Of a stretch of 64,000 nucleotides of DNA, positions 7,951 to 15,715 are shown piece after piece. The notes below the pieces were generated by a model. That model had not been told where the DNA came from and ran no database searches. It saw only the letters and a list, made by a program, of their open reading frames with translations. The stretch spans positions 62,001 through 126,000 of the forward strand of contig CAIYQZ010000048.1 of assembly GCA_903928495.1 (NCBI GenBank), in the 5' to 3' direction. The position numbers were made by a program, and so were the translations under genes. The stretch's first letter is position 1; every line of letters starts with the position of its first letter. This DNA comes from an uncultured bacterium. GTDB taxonomy: Bacteria; Pseudomonadota; Gammaproteobacteria; Burkholderiales; Burkholderiaceae_C.

Positions 7951-9156
7951 TCAGGCCAGTTGCGCCTGCACCAGCTTCACCCAGAAGCTCGCGCCCAGCG
8001 GAATCAGCGCGTCGTTGAAGTCGTAGTGCGGGTTGTGCAGCATGCACGGCCCCACGTCATGTCCGCCGCCCTCGTACCCGGCTCGGTGAGCACCGTCGCC
8101 ATTGGCAATGAACACATACGCGCCCGGCTTGGCTTGCAGCATGAACGAGAAGTCTTCCGCGCCCATGGTGGGCTCTTGCAGCAGCACCTGTGGTGCCCCC
8201 ACCAGGCCTTCCATCACCCGGCGGGCAAGTGCGGCTTCGGTGGGGTGGTTGATGGTGGGCGGGTAATTGCGCTTGAATGCAAATTCGCACGTTGCCCCGA
8301 ACGCCGCGCAGGTGTGGGTGGCAATGTCTCGCATGCGCTGCTCGATCATGTCCAGCACTTCAATGCTGAAGGTGCGCACCGTGCCCTGAATCACGCAGCT
8401 GTCGGGCACCACGTTGGTGGCTTCGCCCGTGTGGATCATGGTCACGCTGATCACGCCTGCGTCCACCGGCTTTTTGTTGCGGGTGATGATGGTCTGGAAT
8501 GCCTGCACCATCTGGCAGGCCACAGGCACCGGGTCAATGCCGTTGTGGGGCAGGGCGGCGTGGCTGCCCTTGCCTCGGATGGTGATGTGGAATTCATTGC
8601 TCGACGCCATCACCGGCCCCGGGCTCACGGCAAAGGTGCCCACGGGCAGACCAGGCCAGTTGTGCATGCCGTACACCGCATCCATGGGGAACAGGTCAAA
8701 CAGCCCGTCTTTCACCATTTCGCGCGCGCCGCCGCCGCCTTCTTCAGCGGGTTGGAAAATCAGGTAGGCCGTGCCGTCAAAGTCGCGGTGTTGGGCCAGG
8801 TGCTGGGCGGCGGCCAGCAGCATGGCCACATGGCCGTCGTGCCCGCAGGCGTGCATCTTGCCGGGGTGCTGGCTGGCGTGAGCAAAGGTGTTGAGTTCGG
8901 TCATGGGCAGCGCGTCCATGTCGGCGCGCAGGCCCACAGCCCGGCCGCTTGCCCCCCCGTCACGGCCTTTCACAATGCCCACCACACCCGTGGTGCCAAG
9001 CCCTCGGTGCACTTCAATGCCCCAACTCGTCAGTTTGGCCGCCACCACATCGGCGGTGCGCACTTCCTGAAAACACAGCTCAGGGTGGGCGTGGATGTCG
9101 CGACGGACGGCAGCCAGGTCAGGGGCTTGGGTAATGATGTCTTCGATGAGTGCCAT
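7951..9156 (-). CDS. M20 family amidohydrolase (hippurate hydrolase / aminoacylase type)
   Basis: A zinc-dependent peptidase-family M20D enzyme of 401 residues, probably hydrolysing N-acyl or aryl-acyl amino acids in the cytoplasm. Visible motifs are HAHPELCFQE (22-31), the metal-binding HACGHDGH (102-109), FQPAEEG (134-140, catalytic Glu pair), the dimerisation-domain start KGSHAALPH, and GAEDFSFM towards the C-terminus. The start at 9156 gives MALIED. A longer open frame continues upstream into the neighbouring binding-protein gene in another frame and is not credible. The true substrate is not readable. The adjacent LivK-like binding-protein gene on the same strand ends only 20 bases upstream, so the two may be co-transcribed and could serve one compound. 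Confidence 0.9.
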   Translation of the reverse strand: MALIEDIITQAPDLAAVRRDIHAHPELCFQEVRTADVVAAKLTSWGIEVHRGLGTTGVVGIVKGRDGGASGRAVGLRADMDALPMTELNTFAHASQHPGKMHACGHDGHVAMLLAAAQHLAQHRDFDGTAYLIFQPAEEGGGGAREMVKDGLFDLFPMDAVYGMHNWPGLPVGTFAVSPGPVMASSNEFHITIRGKGSHAALPHNGIDPVPVACQMVQAFQTIITRNKKPVDAGVISVTMIHTGEATNVVPDSCVIQGTVRTFSIEVLDMIEQRMRDIATHTCAAFGATCEFAFKRNYPPTINHPTEAALARRVMEGLVGAPQVLLQEPTMGAEDFSFMLQAKPGAYVFIANGDGAHRAGYEGGGHDVGPCMLHNPHYDFNDALIPLGASFWVKLVQAQLA

Positions 9157-9176
9157 GGTGCAGGGGGTGTCGGGTG

Positions 9177-10334
9177 TCAGCGGCGCACGTTGCCGTCTTT
9201 GGTGAGAAGGGGCAACTCCACAAAGGAGGAACCCATGTTCTTTTGCGGCCCGTAACTCAGGTTGAAGCCACCCAGGTTCAGGGTGCCCATACTTTGCAGG
9301 GCGTTCAGAAAACTGTCTCGGGTGGGGTTTTTCCCTGCCCGGCGAGCCACCTCGGCAAAGGTGCGCGCGGCCACAAAGCCTTCCATGCCCGAGTAGTTGG
9401 GCGCAATGCCCCGGTTGCCTTCGCTTGCCAGTGCGGCCAGGTACTCGCCCGACAGCGGCGTGACCGGTGCATACGGAAACGGCATCACCTGGCTCACCAC
9501 CACACCCGACGCCAGGGCGCCCAGTTCTTCCAGCAGTGCCTGTGTGCCCACAAACGACACGTTGTAGAAAGTGCCCGTGAATCCTGCCTTGCGCGCCAGT
9601 CGGATGAACACCGCGCACGCCTTGTAGGTGCCCACTTGCACGATGGCTTCAGGCGCTTTGGGCAGTATGGCGGCCAGTGCGGCTGCCACGTCGGTGCTGT
9701 TGCGCTCCACGGTGCCCACGGCCACAGGTTCCATCTTCAGGGCTGCCATCGCGCGCTTCACGCCCTCCAGCCCAGCCTGCCCGTAGCCATCGTTCTGGTG
9801 GAACACGGCCAGCTTTTGTATGCCCACCGCAGCCGTCTGTTTGACGATCGCTGCCGTTTCATCGAAGTACGACGCGCGCACGTGCACCACAAACCGGTTG
9901 TACGGTTCGCGCAGCGACTGCGCCCCGGTCAGCGGCGCCACAAAAGGCAACCGTGCTTCGCTGGCCAAGGGGAGTGCAGCGGCGGCGGTGGGGGTGCCCA
10001 CATAGCCAAACAGCGCAAACACCCCTTCGCTGATGAACTGCCGGGTGTTGGCCACGCAGCGTTCGGGCTCGTAGCCGTCGTCCAGCTTTTTCAGCACCAC
10101 CGGGCGGCCGTTGATGCCACCCGACGCGTTCAGCTTCTCGAAATACAACTGCGCGCCCAGGTGGTACTGCTGTCCCAGTTGCGCGCTGGGGCCACTGAAC
10201 GCGGCCGATTGGCCCAGCACCAGTGGGGCATCTGCCTGCGCGTGCGCCGCCCGTGGCAGCAGCAGCGGCCAGGCCGGCACCAGGGGCGCAGCGCCGGTGG
10301 CCATGAGGGCTCCAAGTGCATGGCGACGTTGCAT
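9177..10334 (-). CDS. LivK-like periplasmic binding protein (Peripla_BP_6), orphan
   Basis: A 385-residue exported protein with an N-terminal signal that has a twin-arginine flavour (MQRRHALGALMA, cleavage after AHA near residue 32). The mature part matches the leucine/isoleucine/valine-binding protein fold: QSAAFSGPSAQLG near the start, GINGRPV, LFGYVGTPT, then the second lobe with FHQNDGYGQAG. No ABC permease or ATPase genes are next to it, so it would have to use a transporter encoded elsewhere, or act in sensing. The M20 hydrolase gene starts 20 bases downstream, suggesting a shared amide or amino-acid-like substrate. The ligand is unknown. Confidence 0.88.
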   Translation of the reverse strand: MQRRHALGALMATGAAPLVPAWPLLLPRAAHAQADAPLVLGQSAAFSGPSAQLGQQYHLGAQLYFEKLNASGGINGRPVVLKKLDDGYEPERCVANTRQFISEGVFALFGYVGTPTAAAALPLASEARLPFVAPLTGAQSLREPYNRFVVHVRASYFDETAAIVKQTAAVGIQKLAVFHQNDGYGQAGLEGVKRAMAALKMEPVAVGTVERNSTDVAAALAAILPKAPEAIVQVGTYKACAVFIRLARKAGFTGTFYNVSFVGTQALLEELGALASGVVVSQVMPFPYAPVTPLSGEYLAALASEGNRGIAPNYSGMEGFVAARTFAEVARRAGKNPTRDSFLNALQSMGTLNLGGFNLSYGPQKNMGSSFVELPLLTKDGNVRR

Positions 10335-10392
10335 GTGGCGTGTACCTCTGGTGTTGCTATAACCTTCATTCTGCCACCCGGTCCACTCCACC

Positions 10393-12552
10393 ATGCCCAC
10401 CCTTACACCGACCCCGTCTGCCAGCCATTCCGTGCCGACCACCGTCAAAGGTGCCTGCCCGCACGACTGCCCCGACACCTGCGCCCTGCTCACCACGGTA
10501 CACAACGGTGTGGCCATCAAGGTGGCCGGCAACCCTGACCACCCCGCCACCGGCGGCGTGTTGTGTACCAAGGTGGCCCGCTACGCCGAACGCACCCACC
10601 ACCCCGAGCGCCTGCTGCACCCCTTGAAGCGCGTGGGCCCCAAAGGCAGTGGCCAGTTTGTGCCGGTGAGCTGGGCCGAGGCGCTGGCCGACATCGCCGC
10701 AAAACTGCAGGCCGTGGCGGCCACAGACCCCCGGGCCGTGTTGCCCTACAGCTACGCGGGCACCATGGGCCTGGTGCAGGGCGAGAGCATTGCGGCCCGG
10801 TTTTTCCACCGCCTGGGCGCCAGCCTGCTGGACCGCACCATCTGCGCCAGCGCCGGTGGCGAGGCCCTGGTGCACACGTTGGGTGGCAAGGTGGGCATGC
10901 GGGTGGAGCAGTTTGCCCACAGCCAGGTCATCGTCATCTGGGGCAGCAACGCCATCGGCAGCAACCTGCATTTCTGGCGGCACGTGCAAGCCGCCAAGCG
11001 CAACGGCGCCACGCTGGTGTGCATAGACCCCCGCCGGACCGAAACGGCGGAGAAGTGCCAGCACCACCTGCCGCTGCTTCCCGGCACAGATGCCGCGCTG
11101 GCGCTGGCGCTGATGCATGAGTTCACCGTGCACGGCTGGCTGGATGACGACTACATCGCCCGCTTCACCACCGGTTGGGCTGATTTGCATGGTCAAAACG
11201 GCACCCAGCGCTCATTGCGTGAGCGTTGTTTGCTATGGCCGCCAGAGCGTGCAGCGGCGGTGTGCGGCATCGCTCCCCAGGCCATCCGCGATCTGGCCCG
11301 GATCATGGGCGAAACGGCGCGCAAGAACCAACCCGTGGCCATTCGCCTGAACTACGGCATGCAGCGCACGCGCGGTGGCGGCAATGCTGTGCGCGCCGTG
11401 GCCTGCCTGCCCGCACTGCTGGGGGCCTGGCGGCACCCGGCCGGTGGACTGCTCATGTCCAGCTCCGGCCAGTTTCCTGTGCAGCGACACACCCTGCAGC
11501 GGCCCGATCTGCTCTCGCAAGGTCTGGGCGGCCGCGCTCCGCGCACCATCAACATGAGCAGCGTGGGTGATGCCCTGCTGGCCCAGCCGGGCGACCCCGT
11601 GCTGCAAGGCGGCCCGCCCATTGCCGCTGTGGTGGTTTACAACAGCAACCCCGTGGCCGTGGCGCCTGAGTCAGCCAAAGTGGTGCAGGGTTTTGCCCGG
11701 CCCGACCTGTTCACCGTGGTGCTGGAGCACTTCCAGACCGACACCGCCGACTATGCCGACTACGTCCTGCCCGCCACCACCCAGCTCGAGCATTGGGACA
11801 TCCACACCAGCTACGGCCACACCGATGTGCTGCTGAACCAGCCGGCAATTGCGCCTGTGGGCCAATCCAAGCCCAACACCCAGGTGTTCCGCGAACTGGC
11901 CGCCCTCATGGGTTTTGCCGAGCCGTGGTTTGCCGACTCCGACGAGGCCCTGTGCCGCCAGGCCTTCGGCCCCGAGATCGACTTCAACCAGTTGCTGGCC
12001 CACGGCTTTGCGCCTTTGCCTGAAGCCCACGCACCACTGGCCCCGTTTGCCCAAGGCGGCTTTCCCACACCTTCGGGCAAGTGCGAGTTCTACAGCCATC
12101 GGCTGGCCGATCAAGGGCTGGACCCTTTACCCAACCACGTGCCCAACCTGGAGGCTGCCGACAGCAACCCCACCTTGGCCCGGCGTTACCCACTTGCCAT
12201 GATTTCGCCCCCTGCGCGAAATTTTCTGAACTCCACCTTCGTCAACGTGACAAGCCTGCGCGACATCGAGGCCGAACCCGTGCTGGAAATGCACGGTACG
12301 GATGCCGCTGCACGTGGCTTGGCTGAGGGCGCACTGGTCCGCGTGTTCAATGATCGGGGCAGCTACCACTGCGCCCTGCGCATCAGCCCGCGTGCCCGCC
12401 CCGGCGTGGTCAACGGGCTGGGCATCTGGTGGCGCAAGCTGGGGGTGCGCGGCACCAATGTGAATGAAGTCACCAGCCAGGCGCTGACAGACCTGGGCCG
12501 CGCCCCCACGTTTTACGACTGCCTGGTGCAGGTGGAGGCCGCTGGTGACTGA
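10393..12552 (+). CDS. Molybdopterin (bis-MGD) oxidoreductase with [4Fe-4S] cluster, substrate unknown
   Basis: A 719-residue member of the DMSO reductase superfamily. The N-terminus binds an iron-sulfur cluster through Cys22, Cys26, Cys30 (in CPHDCPDTC) and Cys58. Molybdopterin-binding features follow, including GTMGLVQGES and TICASAGGEA around residues 120-157, then VIWGSNAIGSN and IDPRRTETA. A C-terminal molydopterin-dinucleotide domain begins with the NPTLARRYPL region. There is no twin-arginine or other signal peptide, so it is probably cytoplasmic. No electron-transfer or chaperone subunit lies alongside, which makes the partner and substrate unclear. A stretch at about 11191-11238 (residues 267-282) looks like a captured dispersed repeat. 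Confidence 0.85.
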   Translation: MPTLTPTPSASHSVPTTVKGACPHDCPDTCALLTTVHNGVAIKVAGNPDHPATGGVLCTKVARYAERTHHPERLLHPLKRVGPKGSGQFVPVSWAEALADIAAKLQAVAATDPRAVLPYSYAGTMGLVQGESIAARFFHRLGASLLDRTICASAGGEALVHTLGGKVGMRVEQFAHSQVIVIWGSNAIGSNLHFWRHVQAAKRNGATLVCIDPRRTETAEKCQHHLPLLPGTDAALALALMHEFTVHGWLDDDYIARFTTGWADLHGQNGTQRSLRERCLLWPPERAAAVCGIAPQAIRDLARIMGETARKNQPVAIRLNYGMQRTRGGGNAVRAVACLPALLGAWRHPAGGLLMSSSGQFPVQRHTLQRPDLLSQGLGGRAPRTINMSSVGDALLAQPGDPVLQGGPPIAAVVVYNSNPVAVAPESAKVVQGFARPDLFTVVLEHFQTDTADYADYVLPATTQLEHWDIHTSYGHTDVLLNQPAIAPVGQSKPNTQVFRELAALMGFAEPWFADSDEALCRQAFGPEIDFNQLLAHGFAPLPEAHAPLAPFAQGGFPTPSGKCEFYSHRLADQGLDPLPNHVPNLEAADSNPTLARRYPLAMISPPARNFLNSTFVNVTSLRDIEAEPVLEMHGTDAAARGLAEGALVRVFNDRGSYHCALRISPRARPGVVNGLGIWWRKLGVRGTNVNEVTSQALTDLGRAPTFYDCLVQVEAAGD
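11191..11238 (+). repeat. Possible dispersed-repeat copy inside the molybdopterin oxidoreductase gene
   Basis: The segment beginning GGTCAAAACGGCACCCAGCG and ending in GTTTGCTATGG has the layout of the intergenic repeats in this window: a GCGCT core, then a TGCTAT or AGCTAT end. It is in frame and encodes a polar stretch around QNGTQRSLRER. The similarity is moderate and could be chance. Confidence 0.3.
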
Positions 12553-13732
12553 TGCCACCGCCTACCAGCCCCCGGCGGACGTCAGGCCGCGACACCTGCG
12601 CACCGTGTGCGCCGGGTTCGGGCTGTGTGTGGCCGTGCTGCTGTCGGGCTGTGCCAGTGGCTCCGGGCTGTCGTCGGGCGTGGGCTATTACTGGCAGTCT
12701 GTCAGCGGCCACCTGTCGCTGATGGCTGCCGCCCGCCCGGTCGATGACTGGCTGCAAGACCCCGCCACCTCGCAGCTGCTCAAAGACCGTCTGGCGCTCA
12801 CCCAGCGCATGCGCCGCTTTGCGGTCACCGAACTGGCCTTGCCCGACAACGCCAGCTACACCCGTTACGCAGACCTCGGCCGCCGCGCGGCCGTGTGGAA
12901 CGTGGTGGCTGCGCCGGCGTTCTCGCTCACCCTGCAAACCTGGTGTTTTCCGGTGGCGGGCTGCGTGGGCTACCGGGGCTATTTCAACGAAGCCGAGGCC
13001 GAGGCCTACGCCGCCGAGTTGCGCACCCAGGGGCTGGAGGCTGCCGCCTACCCCGTGCCGGCGTACTCCACCCTGGGCTGGACCAACTGGCTGGGTGGCG
13101 ACCCATTGCTCAACACCTTTGTGGGCCACACCGAAGGCGAACTGGCCCGCCTCCTGTTTCACGAATTGGCGCACCAGGTGCTGTACGTGGCCGACGACAC
13201 CGTTTTCAACGAATCGTTTGCCACTGCGGTCGAGCGTCTGGGCGGCCAGCGCTGGTTGTCTGCCCACGCCAGCCCGGCGGCACGCCAGGCCTATGCCGAG
13301 TTCGATGGCCGCCGCCAGCAATTCAGGGCGTTGGCCCGCGATACTCGCGAAAAATTGATGCAAATTTATACCCTGACGTTTGATGGTATTGATGCTTCAG
13401 CTACTGAAAAAGAACAGCAGCTTGTCCCGCTCAAGCGGGCGGCCATGGCCGATTTCCACCGCCGCTACGCCGACCTGAAGGCCCAGTGGGGCGGCTACAG
13501 CGGCTACGACGCATGGGTGGCCCGCTCCAACAACGCCACCTTCGGCGTGCAAGCCGCCTACGATGATCTGGTGCCCGCGTTCGAGGCCCTGTTTGCCCAG
13601 CAGGGCCACAGCTTTCCCCGGTTTTATGATGCCGTTCGCGAACTGGCAGCGCTGCCCAAAGACCAGCGCCACCATCGCCTGCGTGCAACCTTGCCAATGC
13701 AGGCAAACCCCGTCCTGCCCCCAACCCAATAG
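12545..13732 (+). CDS. Putative lipoprotein aminopeptidase (PF10023-like zinc peptidase)
   Basis: A 395-residue protein starting with GTG and overlapping the upstream gene by eight bases. A hydrophobic segment ends in the lipobox LSGC with Cys36, predicting a lipid-anchored envelope protein. The zinc-peptidase motif HELAH is at 206-210, and the third ligand is likely Glu223 in NESFA, the gluzincin arrangement. The family is annotated as predicted aminopeptidases, common in beta- and gammaproteobacteria, with little experimental work. Around residues 268-290 a lower-GC stretch (13349-13413) appears to be an in-frame insertion related to the dispersed repeats here. Confidence 0.85.
   Translation: MTDATAYQPPADVRPRHLRTVCAGFGLCVAVLLSGCASGSGLSSGVGYYWQSVSGHLSLMAAARPVDDWLQDPATSQLLKDRLALTQRMRRFAVTELALPDNASYTRYADLGRRAAVWNVVAAPAFSLTLQTWCFPVAGCVGYRGYFNEAEAEAYAAELRTQGLEAAAYPVPAYSTLGWTNWLGGDPLLNTFVGHTEGELARLLFHELAHQVLYVADDTVFNESFATAVERLGGQRWLSAHASPAARQAYAEFDGRRQQFRALARDTREKLMQIYTLTFDGIDASATEKEQQLVPLKRAAMADFHRRYADLKAQWGGYSGYDAWVARSNNATFGVQAAYDDLVPAFEALFAQQGHSFPRFYDAVRELAALPKDQRHHRLRATLPMQANPVLPPTQ
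13349..13413 (+). repeat. Probable repeat-derived in-frame insertion in the aminopeptidase gene
   Basis: A distinctly AT-richer segment in a high-GC gene. It ends in GGTATTGATGCTTCAGCTAC, close to the TGTATTGGGTTTTCAGCTAT end of the intergenic copy at 7889-7938. It codes for about 21 residues around MQIYTLTFDGIDASATEKE without breaking the frame. Confidence 0.45.
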
Positions 13733-13739
13733 GCACCCC

Positions 13740-14132
13740 ATGGCTGACATCCACATTCACCGCGACCACCACTTCAGCCTGGCCAAGGCCCGCAAGATTG
13801 CCTTCGAGTGGGCCGAGCAGGCCGAGAACGATTTCGGCATGGAGTGCACCTACGAAGAGGGCGACACAGAAGACCTGGTCACCTTCACCCGCTCGGGCGT
13901 CAAGGGCACGCTCAAGGTGTGCGGCCGGTCTTTTGAGCTCGATGCCCAACTGGGCTTTTTGCTCGGCGCGTTCAAAGACAAGATCGAAGGCGAAATCGTC
14001 AAGAACCTCGACCAGTTGCTGGCGGCGGGCGGCGCAGCGCCCAAAGCCCCTGCCAAAAAAGCCGCCGCCAAAACCACGCCCAAAGCCACACCTAAGGCAA
14101 CCGGCAAACCCCCGCGCGGCGGCCAGGCATGA
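13740..14132 (+). CDS. PHA granule region protein (PHA_gran_rgn / polyhydroxyalkanoic acid system family)
   Basis: A 130-residue protein whose first 90 or so residues match the small family found near polyhydroxyalkanoate genes: MADIHIHRDHHFSLAKAR at the start, then ENDFGMECTYEEG and LKVCGRSFELDAQLGFL. The last 37 residues are an Ala/Lys/Pro/Thr repeat tail like that of PhaF phasins and histone-H1-like proteins, a plausible DNA or granule contact. Its stop overlaps the CoA-transferase start as ATGA. The biochemical role of the family is not established. Confidence 0.8.
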   Translation: MADIHIHRDHHFSLAKARKIAFEWAEQAENDFGMECTYEEGDTEDLVTFTRSGVKGTLKVCGRSFELDAQLGFLLGAFKDKIEGEIVKNLDQLLAAGGAAPKAPAKKAAAKTTPKATPKATGKPPRGGQA

Positions 14133-15352
14133 CGGCTGCGCCAGTTGCCTTCGGCCCGCTGGCGGGCCTCAAAGTGCTGGAAATGGGCCAGCTCATCGCA
14201 GGCCCCTTTGCAGCCAAAACCCTGGCCGACTTCGGGGCCGATGTCATCAAGATCGAGCCACCCGCCAAACCCGACGGCAGTGGCGGTGGTGACCCGCTGC
14301 GCGTGTGGCGGCTGCTGAAAAACGGCACTTCGGTCTGGTGGCAGGTGCAGTCGCGCAACAAGCGCTCGCTGGCGCTGGATTTGCGCCAGCCCGACGCGCA
14401 GGCCATCGTGCGGCAACTGGCCGCTGATTGCGACGTGCTGATCGAAAACTTCCGCCCCGGTGCCATGGAAGCCTGGGGCCTGGGCCCCGACGACTTGCTG
14501 GCCGCCAACCCGCGCCTGGTGGTGCTGCGCGTCAGCGGCTACGGGCAAACAGGCCCCTACCGAGACAAACCAGGTTTTGGCTTGCTGGGGGAGGCCATGG
14601 GCGGTATCCGCCACCTCACGGGCGAGCCGGGCCGCGTCAGCGTGCGAGTGGGCGTGAGCCTGGGCGACACGCTGGCAGCGCTGCACGGTGTCATTGGCAT
14701 CCTGATGGCGCTGCACGAGCGCGAAAAAAGCGGGCAGGGCCAGGTGATTGACGTGGCGCTTTATGAAGCAGTGTTCAACTGCATGGAAAGCCTGTTGCCT
14801 GAATACAGCGCGTTCGGTGCCGTGCGCGGCCCGGCTGGCAGTGCCTTGCCTGGCATCGCCCCCAGCAACGCCTACCCGTGTACCGATGGTTACGTGCTGG
14901 TGGGCGGCAACGGCGACGGCATCTTCAAGCGCCTGATGGGCTCGATCGGGCGCAACGATCTGGCGCAAGACCCGGCACTGTCCGACAACGCGGGCCGCGT
15001 GGCCCGTGTGCATGAATTGGATGCAGCCATTGGCGCGTGGACGGCGCAGCGTTCTGTGGCGGACGCGCTGCTGGCGCTGGACGCAGCCCAGGTGCCCGCA
15101 GGCCGCATCTACACCGTGGCCGACATCGCGGCCGATCCGCACTATGCCGCGCGTGGCATGTTGGTGGCTCGCCCGCAGCCCGACGGGTCTGACATGCTCG
15201 TGCCCGGCATCGTGCCCAAACTCTCACGCACACCCGGTGGCCACCACCGAGATGCGCCCACGCTGGGGAACGACACCGACGCGGTGCTGTCGGGCATGGG
15301 CCTCACGGCCGCGCAAATCGCGGAACTGCGCCAGCGCGGTGTGGTGCAGTAG
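14129..15352 (+). CDS. Class III CoA-transferase (CaiB/BaiF family)
   Basis: A 407-residue enzyme of the family that moves CoA between acyl donors and acceptors through an aspartyl-CoA intermediate. The N-terminal GLKVLEMGQLIAGPFAAK (13-30) and DFGADVIKIEPP are typical, followed by RNKRSLALDL and the SGYGQTGPY loop. The likely nucleophile is Asp180 in GVSLGDTLAA. The acyl substrate is unknown. Its position, overlapping a PHA-related gene and next to acyl-CoA-binding protein and wax ester synthase, suggests feeding or tailoring of acyl-CoA pools, but this is inference. Confidence 0.9.
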   Translation: MTAAPVAFGPLAGLKVLEMGQLIAGPFAAKTLADFGADVIKIEPPAKPDGSGGGDPLRVWRLLKNGTSVWWQVQSRNKRSLALDLRQPDAQAIVRQLAADCDVLIENFRPGAMEAWGLGPDDLLAANPRLVVLRVSGYGQTGPYRDKPGFGLLGEAMGGIRHLTGEPGRVSVRVGVSLGDTLAALHGVIGILMALHEREKSGQGQVIDVALYEAVFNCMESLLPEYSAFGAVRGPAGSALPGIAPSNAYPCTDGYVLVGGNGDGIFKRLMGSIGRNDLAQDPALSDNAGRVARVHELDAAIGAWTAQRSVADALLALDAAQVPAGRIYTVADIAADPHYAARGMLVARPQPDGSDMLVPGIVPKLSRTPGGHHRDAPTLGNDTDAVLSGMGLTAAQIAELRQRGVVQ

Positions 15353-15361
15353 AGCCGCTGC

Positions 15362-15616
15362 TCAGCTCAACGACTCGATCAGGTCGATGTATTGCTGCTT
15401 GGCATCGTCGCTGGCGGTGCCCTTCAGGCTGTTCCAGGCGTCCCACTTGGCGCGGCCCACCATGTCGCCAAAACCGGGCTTCTTCTCGGTGTTGTCACCG
15501 GTGGTGCCTTGCTTGTACAGGCCGTAGATTTTCAGCAGGGTGGCGTTGTCAGGCCGTTCGCTCAGGTTCTTGGAGTTGGCAACGGCGGCTTCGAAAGTGG
15601 TGTTCAGGTCAGACAT
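15362..15616 (-). CDS. Acyl-CoA-binding protein (ACBP)
   Basis: An 84-residue four-helix ACBP, the usual size for the stand-alone form. The hallmark middle is present: IYGLYKQGTTGD, then KPGFGDMVGRAKWDAW and a YIDLIESL end. The Tyr, Lys and Trp positions that hold the CoA head group are kept. ACBP carries long-chain acyl-CoA and protects it from hydrolysis. It is scattered in bacteria. Here it points away from, and sits next to, a wax ester synthase, which uses long-chain acyl-CoA. It converges on the CoA-transferase gene with a 9-base gap. Confidence 0.93.
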   Translation of the reverse strand: MSDLNTTFEAAVANSKNLSERPDNATLLKIYGLYKQGTTGDNTEKKPGFGDMVGRAKWDAWNSLKGTASDDAKQQYIDLIESLS

Positions 15617-15715
15617 GGGCGTGTGTGTTGGGGTGGAGTAACAGGTGTTTGCCCCGTATCTTAGGGCGCACTGGCGTTGCAGAATTAGGGAAATCCCTCC
15701 AGCCTGAAAGCCAGC

